A program made the translations under genes and the position numbers. A DNA stretch of 64,000 bases, from assembly GCA_001600455.1 (NCBI GenBank), contig BCKC01000004.1:558001-622000 (forward strand), in the 5' to 3' direction. This stretch comes from Endocalyx cinctus. Taxonomy: Eukaryota; Ascomycota; Sordariomycetes; Amphisphaeriales; Apiosporaceae. This document shows positions 58,701 to 64,000 of this stretch, one piece after another. Positions within the stretch are counted from its first letter, which is position 1; every line of letters begins with the position of its first letter. The notes beneath the pieces were generated by a model. The model was given only the letters and a program-made list of their open reading frames with translations. It was not told the origin of the DNA and searched no databases.

Positions 58701-59518
58701 ATGCGTATACTCTCCGAAGATATATGCTTATAAATTTACAGGTTAAAATGCTTATATATACTCCGTATATATTATATATTCCTAAGGAAGTATTTTAGAA
58801 TCGGGTCAGTTCTACGATTCGCAAAGGAACCAGGCAGCCCAGGGAAGAATAAGGGAATTGATGTGGTAAATAATTTGAATAAAAAAAAAAAACAATATTT
58901 ACGATGTACCATAATTTAGAAGGGTGTATATCGCTAAAGCGGTCATAATACATCTAACGAGGAAATATAATCTAGCCCTTTAAGCCACCTAAGCCTGCTA
59001 AGTAACCCAGGGACTGCTTTAACTGTAGCTGCCTAGGTGCTGTAGTAAGGAAACCATTAGGGGCTATCACGTGGTGATAGTACAGTAACCGACAAAAGTT
59101 TACTGACAATTAAATTCGCTAGTTTGAAGTGATAAGGCTATTTTAGTTGTAACTTAGTGACTAGTCATTACTATTCAGCTATTGACGCGCAACTTGGGCG
59201 AATTGCGAAATGAAATGCGAAATATTGAGGCGAAGAGGTAAAAACCCACCTACGACTGTATATCAATTGTGTTATTTATGTCGATTTCATTGAAATTATG
59301 ATCTATGGATATAGTTAATGTAAGATAGCACTTCTAAATTTTCTCATAAAGAATATATAAGGCTTTGTCAAAATTGTAAAAAATTCATTACTAAACTCTT
59401 TAACAGATTCGTCTAGACCTAGACCTTTATAAGTACCTAGAATAGCTACTCGCGTCAAGACGAATTCGAATTATCTGTCCATCTTTTTTATACCAGAGTC
59501 GACCCGGTCAAATGCGCA
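58701..59518. other. 0.8 kb intergenic region
   Basis: AT-rich, with an A12-type run near 58879-58891. No gene is supported. Confidence 0.5.
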
Positions 59519-61871
59519 ATGGGTAAAAAAAATAATAAGAAGAGGTCTGGCGCCGCCGACGGTGGAGGTACTCCCTCATTGGATTCTTCATCTTCCTCTG
59601 CCCCGCTACCTTCGAATTCTCAATCTTCCACTGGCGCATCGAAGACGTCGAAAGCTTCTTCTAACTCTCACTCTCAACCTTCGCCTTCTTCTTCCTCCTC
59701 AGCCTTGGTGATATGTCGTAACAAGTTAGTATAGCTGGTCACTTAATAATTTTTCTCTAAAAAAGTATGACTAACTCTTCCTATCAAGACATTGGCGCTA
59801 TATTTCATCCTTTCACGGACCATGGCTACAGTTACCCCTCGATGTCCTCGAAACGCTCGCGAATGCGAACTATTATATGCCCCTACCACGTCCAGTCGAC
59901 CCTGCTGTATTCTACGATTTGGTCAAGATAAGGAAACTGGTTGAGGGAGCTACAGACTTAGCTGTTCGTGCCGCTAATGGAGTCGCCTCCTCTGCCTTAT
60001 CTAACTCTTTAGCCGGCGGGCCTGCACATCATATGCAAGCCTTGGGCTTAGGATTCGGGAATTCAGGAGGCGCGAAGATCAGTCCAGAAAGAAGATTTCG
60101 TATGCGAGAACAGGCGACCCAAAAGTTATCTCGTGCTTATCAACTAGATGAGATAGCTTCAAGTGTAGCCACTATGCAATCCACCTCGACATTAGAGAAT
60201 GTAGCTGGAATTGTATTACAGCGGGCACCTCAAGATCCTGATGCGAATTATGTCCACTTTTTCCACGAAAAAATACCCTCCCGTCAGCTCGCTGAATGCA
60301 CCGATTTCCGCGCGCTAGACCTTATAATTGCCCAGCGCCCTGCCGATCCTGAACCCTTACGGACTCGAGCAATAGTACGGACGTTCAAAGAAGATTTCGA
60401 GGGCGCTGTGAAAGACTTGACATCAGCTTTGAAGAACTACGAGATTTTGCGTCCGTCGTTGCATAAGCAACCGTACGAAGAAGCTCTACAGTTGGAGCGC
60501 CGAAGCTCGCGACGTCGGGAAACCCCCCCTCTGGACGAAAAGGATCATCCGAACAGCACCGAGGTGCAGCTCTTGTTCCAACGTGCGGCTTGCTATCTTA
60601 CGATAGCGTGCGACAATGTCGAGGCTGCGCTTCCGAGCTTCGCCTCAACTCCAAACGGAACTACTCAGAACGGGGTCAACGGATCTGCCAACGCAACCAC
60701 GGAGACCCTGGATTCGTATACCTCATCAGATCACCATGACGGTACTAAGCAGACGCAAGGCGAAGGTGTCCAAGCTAATACGAAGACATTCACCAAGGAG
60801 CAACTTGAGAGTCGAAAGACGGTGCGACACTACGCAAAACGCGCCTTGCAAGATTACTTGAAATATCTCAAACATTTTCACTACTCGCCAAACCTACCGA
60901 TTGACGTATCCGAAGACTTCAGTCGCCAGGTCAATAACGCAACTTATCGAACTAAGCGGTATTACCCTCAACCTCGCTCAGCCGTTCAAGATGCTAGCAG
61001 TCCCACCGGCAAGACAACGGAACAGGTTGTATATCCGTTAAAAGACTTATTCTCCGCTACTCCTCCTGCCGATCTTCCACCTTACCCTACAACTGAGATC
61101 GTATCCAGTAAATCGTTGCCATTCGAAACAATAGACACCACAGAAGCGGTGACGTATCACCCTCTGTTAACAGACGCCCTGCATTCGCTCTTGCTTTGCC
61201 ACGCTCTAATCCAGACGTCGGCTAAAGAATTTCAGCGCCACGCGTACATGGTCGCGCGTCTAGCTCGGCTTGCCGATGGGTATCCTATATTTCAAGCGAG
61301 TAGGTCCCCATCACGAGCTGACTGGATTGAGGTTGTTCGACGTGCCGATAATTGGATCAATCTCTCCTCAAGTTGGGAGGCTTTATGCGCTCCAGCTCCC
61401 CTACCGACCCAGACGGGGACAAATGGTAGTGTGGGGATTACGGCCGGCGTCAATTCCGCGACTAGTACGAGTGTTGTAAGCCAGCCGGAGACGGATGAGC
61501 AGCGTAAGGAACGGGTTCGGCACCAAGCTATTATAGAGGCGTTGGAGGATGAACGTGTCAATGACGAAGCGAGTTTCAAAGCGGCCATCCTAGCTCGCCA
61601 ACAACGAGCTGAAGCAGATCACGCAGCGGTTGCAAATGGTGGCTCTCCGAACCCGAATAGTGTCCCCAAACGATGGGCGCCCGACGACGGGAGAGAGTAC
61701 CCTATATTGACTGACCGTGCCGAGGCCATAGCTCGATGGATTCAGGAAGCACCAACGTCATCTGGAACGGGTAACACTAAGCGTAAGAAGAAATCCGCAT
61801 CGTCGAAGAACAAGACGATTCAGAAGCAGGAACAGCTTGAAGTCGGCACGTCTCCTATCTCTCCTTCGTAA
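59519..61871 (+). CDS. Conserved fungal protein of unknown function, 2 exons
   Basis: join(59519..59724, 59789..61871), 762 residues. It starts with a basic, Ser-rich low-complexity leader (MGKKNNKKRSG, then poly-Ser). The well-ordered block after the 64-bp intron is RNKHWRYISSFHGPWLQLP, then LETLANANYYMPLPRPVDPA. This block looks strongly conserved in filamentous fungi as I recall, but I cannot give it a name. A helical region follows (DFRALDLIIAQRPADPEPLRTRAIV), then a TPR-like segment (FKEDFEGAVKDLTSALKNYE) and linkers rich in Asn/Thr. The C-terminus is basic (KRKKKSASSKNKT), possibly nuclear. There are no enzymatic motifs. The TPR-like assignment is inference. Confidence 0.8.
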
Positions 61872-62239
61872 ATTTATCCAATACGTCATGGTTGGGTTAA
61901 TCCTCATTCTCCTCTTCCTATAAGCGTTTATTAGCGCTAAGTATTATCTTTATAGCAACTTAATACTTGTTTAACCATATGTAGGACAGGTAATATACGT
62001 AGCGATGATCGTCTATGATTCGACTTACTTGTACATGTGAAATTTGTCTTTTATAGATACCTAGTGGCTTTCTCAACCTGATGTAGATGTGCCAGACAAA
62101 TTGGCTCTACGCATGCGCACCATATGACGGTATCCCACTCTCCCTAACCTTTGTAATACTGAGATGTACGTGTTACACTATGATTATACAAACCACGATT
62201 ATTTATGATAGTAGTTTTATAAGTCATACCCCATGTTTT
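61872..62239. other. Short intergenic stretch
   Basis: AT-rich 3' flank. No gene is supported. Confidence 0.5.
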
Positions 62240-62937
62240 GTAGTCACCAGCGGTTCACCCAACACATCCAACCTCCTTGCCGTTGGCCGGTGGTATGAAA
62301 GGAGTTTTTATTGAGCCTCACCAATCCAGACGCCAAGGAAATAAACTTCGAAATCCGCGTTGAAATTAATGTAGCTATGATTAGTCTCGCCGCCGACGCG
62401 CTTATACATTTACAGAAATCGATAGCCACGTCCGTACATAATGGGAAATTGTTGTTGGAGAGCCCTCCAAAGGTTGGGCTGGTCGGGTAATGCAGCAGCT
62501 AATGCCTGGCGAGCAAGTGGATCAATATCAGTGCAAATCTATGAATATTGAACAGAAGAAAGAAATCTTCTCGCAAATGGTCAAGCTGATCAAAGGCTTG
62601 CAGCACGGCGAGCTTCCTGAGATGCGCCATGGTCTACTCATAAAGTTTCTTTCAAGGTCCGGGTGAAATTGATCCTCAAAATAGTAGATGCAAGTCCTTA
62701 TTTTAAGGGGGCATGCTAGTGTTGCAAGAGACCATTGAGATTCTTTTGTTGAAGATGAAGTTCCAAGCCGGATTAAAGGGCTTACAACCGCGGAAGAGAG
62801 AAGCATTATCCACGCTGGATTCATCGACTATGGTTTCGTATGTATCTTATACCCGTCCAAATTGTACGGGTTTCCTTCCTCGCTTACTCAACCAACTGGG
62901 GATGGAATAGTCGACTGGAAAGTTGCGAAGGCATGAG
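62240..62937 (+). pseudogene. Decayed APH-like phosphotransferase (aminoglycoside phosphotransferase family) relic
   Basis: Three frames hold consecutive pieces of one kinase-like protein. Around 62335-62430 one frame reads EINFEIRVEINVAMISLAAD, then ALIHLQKSI, resembling the N-lobe helix of fungal APH proteins. From 62469 a shifted frame reads KGWAGRVMQQLMPGEQVDQY, then MNIEQKKEIFSQMVKLIKGL, matching the hinge/MPGEPVD region, before a stop near 62666. A third patch near 62808-62935 reads IIHAGFIDYGF... and GDGIVDWKVAKA, reminiscent of the catalytic loop (HGDxHxxN) and the IxDWExA metal site, with catalytic residues lost. Frame breaks and stops show it is not functional. In fungi such proteins are small-molecule kinases of mostly unknown substrate. 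Confidence 0.5.
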
Positions 62938-64000
62938 AGAACGAGCTCGTGAAGCTAGATGTGAAAACAACGGCAACGATAGAGGATGTCGATAGAGGGG
63001 CAGATGTCGATACTCTTCTGAGAACTACCTTGCCGTGGAGAGCCTGTAATTCGGGTATTTTGAAGATATAGTCGATACCGGAATCTGTATCTACTAGATC
63101 GTGAAAATCATTATGACGTACAACAACAACCTCGGTAGCCCTACGGATGGACGCTTGAATCTTTGAGAACAATAAAGTCTGTTATTCTTGCACTTCGCAC
63201 ACCATGATTCTTATTATTTCCTATGTTCATTTATTTTCGATATGCCGAAACTGAATGTTTTCTGTCTTAGCTCAGTAGGGTGTGCGGGCGGTTGAAAATC
63301 CGCCCCTCCTCAGCTTATAGCTTTCCTAGGTTGACAGCTTCCTATTAGGTTTAACATATCATCTAAAGCTTACAAAATCTTGCCAAGATCCAAAATCAGA
63401 TACCGGAGTCAAATGGAATTTCCTGAATTCCCATGTTTGGTATTCTGTTCCGGGTCACGATCTTTCGCTTTCTTTTTCACTTTGCCACTCCCTATGTCTC
63501 TACTATGCGCTGATATCCTGCAGCGCCTGCATAGACGAGAGGTTTTTATGCCTGTTGGTATCAAATGTAATTGGAATCAAGTCAAGCATGCATCCGTACT
63601 TCATCGCTTAAGGCTTGTGCTTTTTGCTTTCGGGGAGAACAGTGAAGTTGATCCGCCACCCTCAATCTATTTATCGGGTCCTTATGATGAAGCCGCGCGG
63701 GTTTATCGTATGCTTTGCTGTCGATCCATAAAGTATCCACCACTTATTATGTTGAGATGAACATGCTAGGATTCTAGCTAGGGTCCGCGGATCCTATCGT
63801 TTGATTTATATTGTTCGGCCTGATGCGCCGCTAGCGCCTATCATATATACATATACTTTGATTAAGCTCATTTCATTCTGTTTTAGGAAAGGGACGGGAA
63901 ACGAGTAGCGAATCGGTATGCTGCTGAACCTTGCCAGAACTAGATCGTAAATATCATCATTTTTTCTACGTTGCCGTCAAGACGATTAAGCGTGATTTAA
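62938..64000. other. Terminal region with one doubtful frame
   Basis: A plus frame at 63380-63760 (126 residues, inner ATG options) reads through SLLCADILQRLHRREVFMP and SIYLSGPYDEAARVYRML but has no family I recognise and no clear splice partners. It may be part of a gene leaving the window or chance. Nothing else is supported. Confidence 0.35.

Noticed and set aside
63266..63305. tRNA-like stretch with a D-arm-like TAGCTCAGTAGGG and a perfect GGGCGG/CCGCCC hairpin
   Set aside because: No T arm or acceptor stem can be formed downstream; probably a chance hairpin.

Overview
The window looks like nuclear DNA of a filamentous ascomycete (Pezizomycotina). Genes carry short spliceosomal introns (mostly 60-160 bp) with GTAAGT/GTATGT-type donors. 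Two regulators are Zn2Cys6 factors, coding exons are GC-richer than the AT-rich, homopolymer-rich spacers, and no operons are seen. Species cannot be named from the sequence alone. Exon joins below were read by eye from splice motifs, reading phase and family fit, not from transcripts.

Layout. 0-9 kb is accessory in character: a 5'-cut ankyrin-repeat gene with an unusual Met/acidic repeat tail; a secreted DUF8021-like protein; a TPR/ZZ-like C-terminal gene fragment broken by a single-base shift in a T7 run; and an unrecognised two-exon orphan. About 9-11 kb is gene-poor. 11-27 kb holds metabolic and transport genes: a DUF1275 membrane protein, a secreted bicupin oxalate decarboxylase with all manganese ligands present, a SulP/STAS anion transporter, and a tail-to-tail pair of a D-erythronate-dehydrogenase-like reductase and a secreted SMP-30/gluconolactonase-like protein. 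A 99-residue orphan follows at 28 kb.

29-38 kb is core cell biology: a Vps9-type Rab5-family exchange factor (VPS9 plus C-terminal CUE) and a Dnf3-like P4-ATPase flippase, head to head. Both act in endosomal/late-secretory membrane traffic. 39-59 kb holds a small alpha-beta-barrel protein, a secreted type-B carboxylesterase, two divergent Zn2Cys6 transcription factors sharing a 3.4 kb spacer, a sugar-type MFS transporter and an M20 amidohydrolase. 59.5-62 kb encodes a conserved fungal protein of unknown function. The last 2 kb contains a decayed aminoglycoside-phosphotransferase-like (APH) kinase relic and a doubtful ORF.

No transposase, reverse transcriptase, rRNA, convincing tRNA, CRISPR array or secondary-metabolite backbone gene was seen. 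The best leads for something new are the three-copy Met-rich tail of the ankyrin protein, the orphan genes at 7.9-8.5 and 28 kb, the dehydrogenase/lactonase pair, and the divergent regulator pair with a 20-nt microexon inside one zinc cluster.
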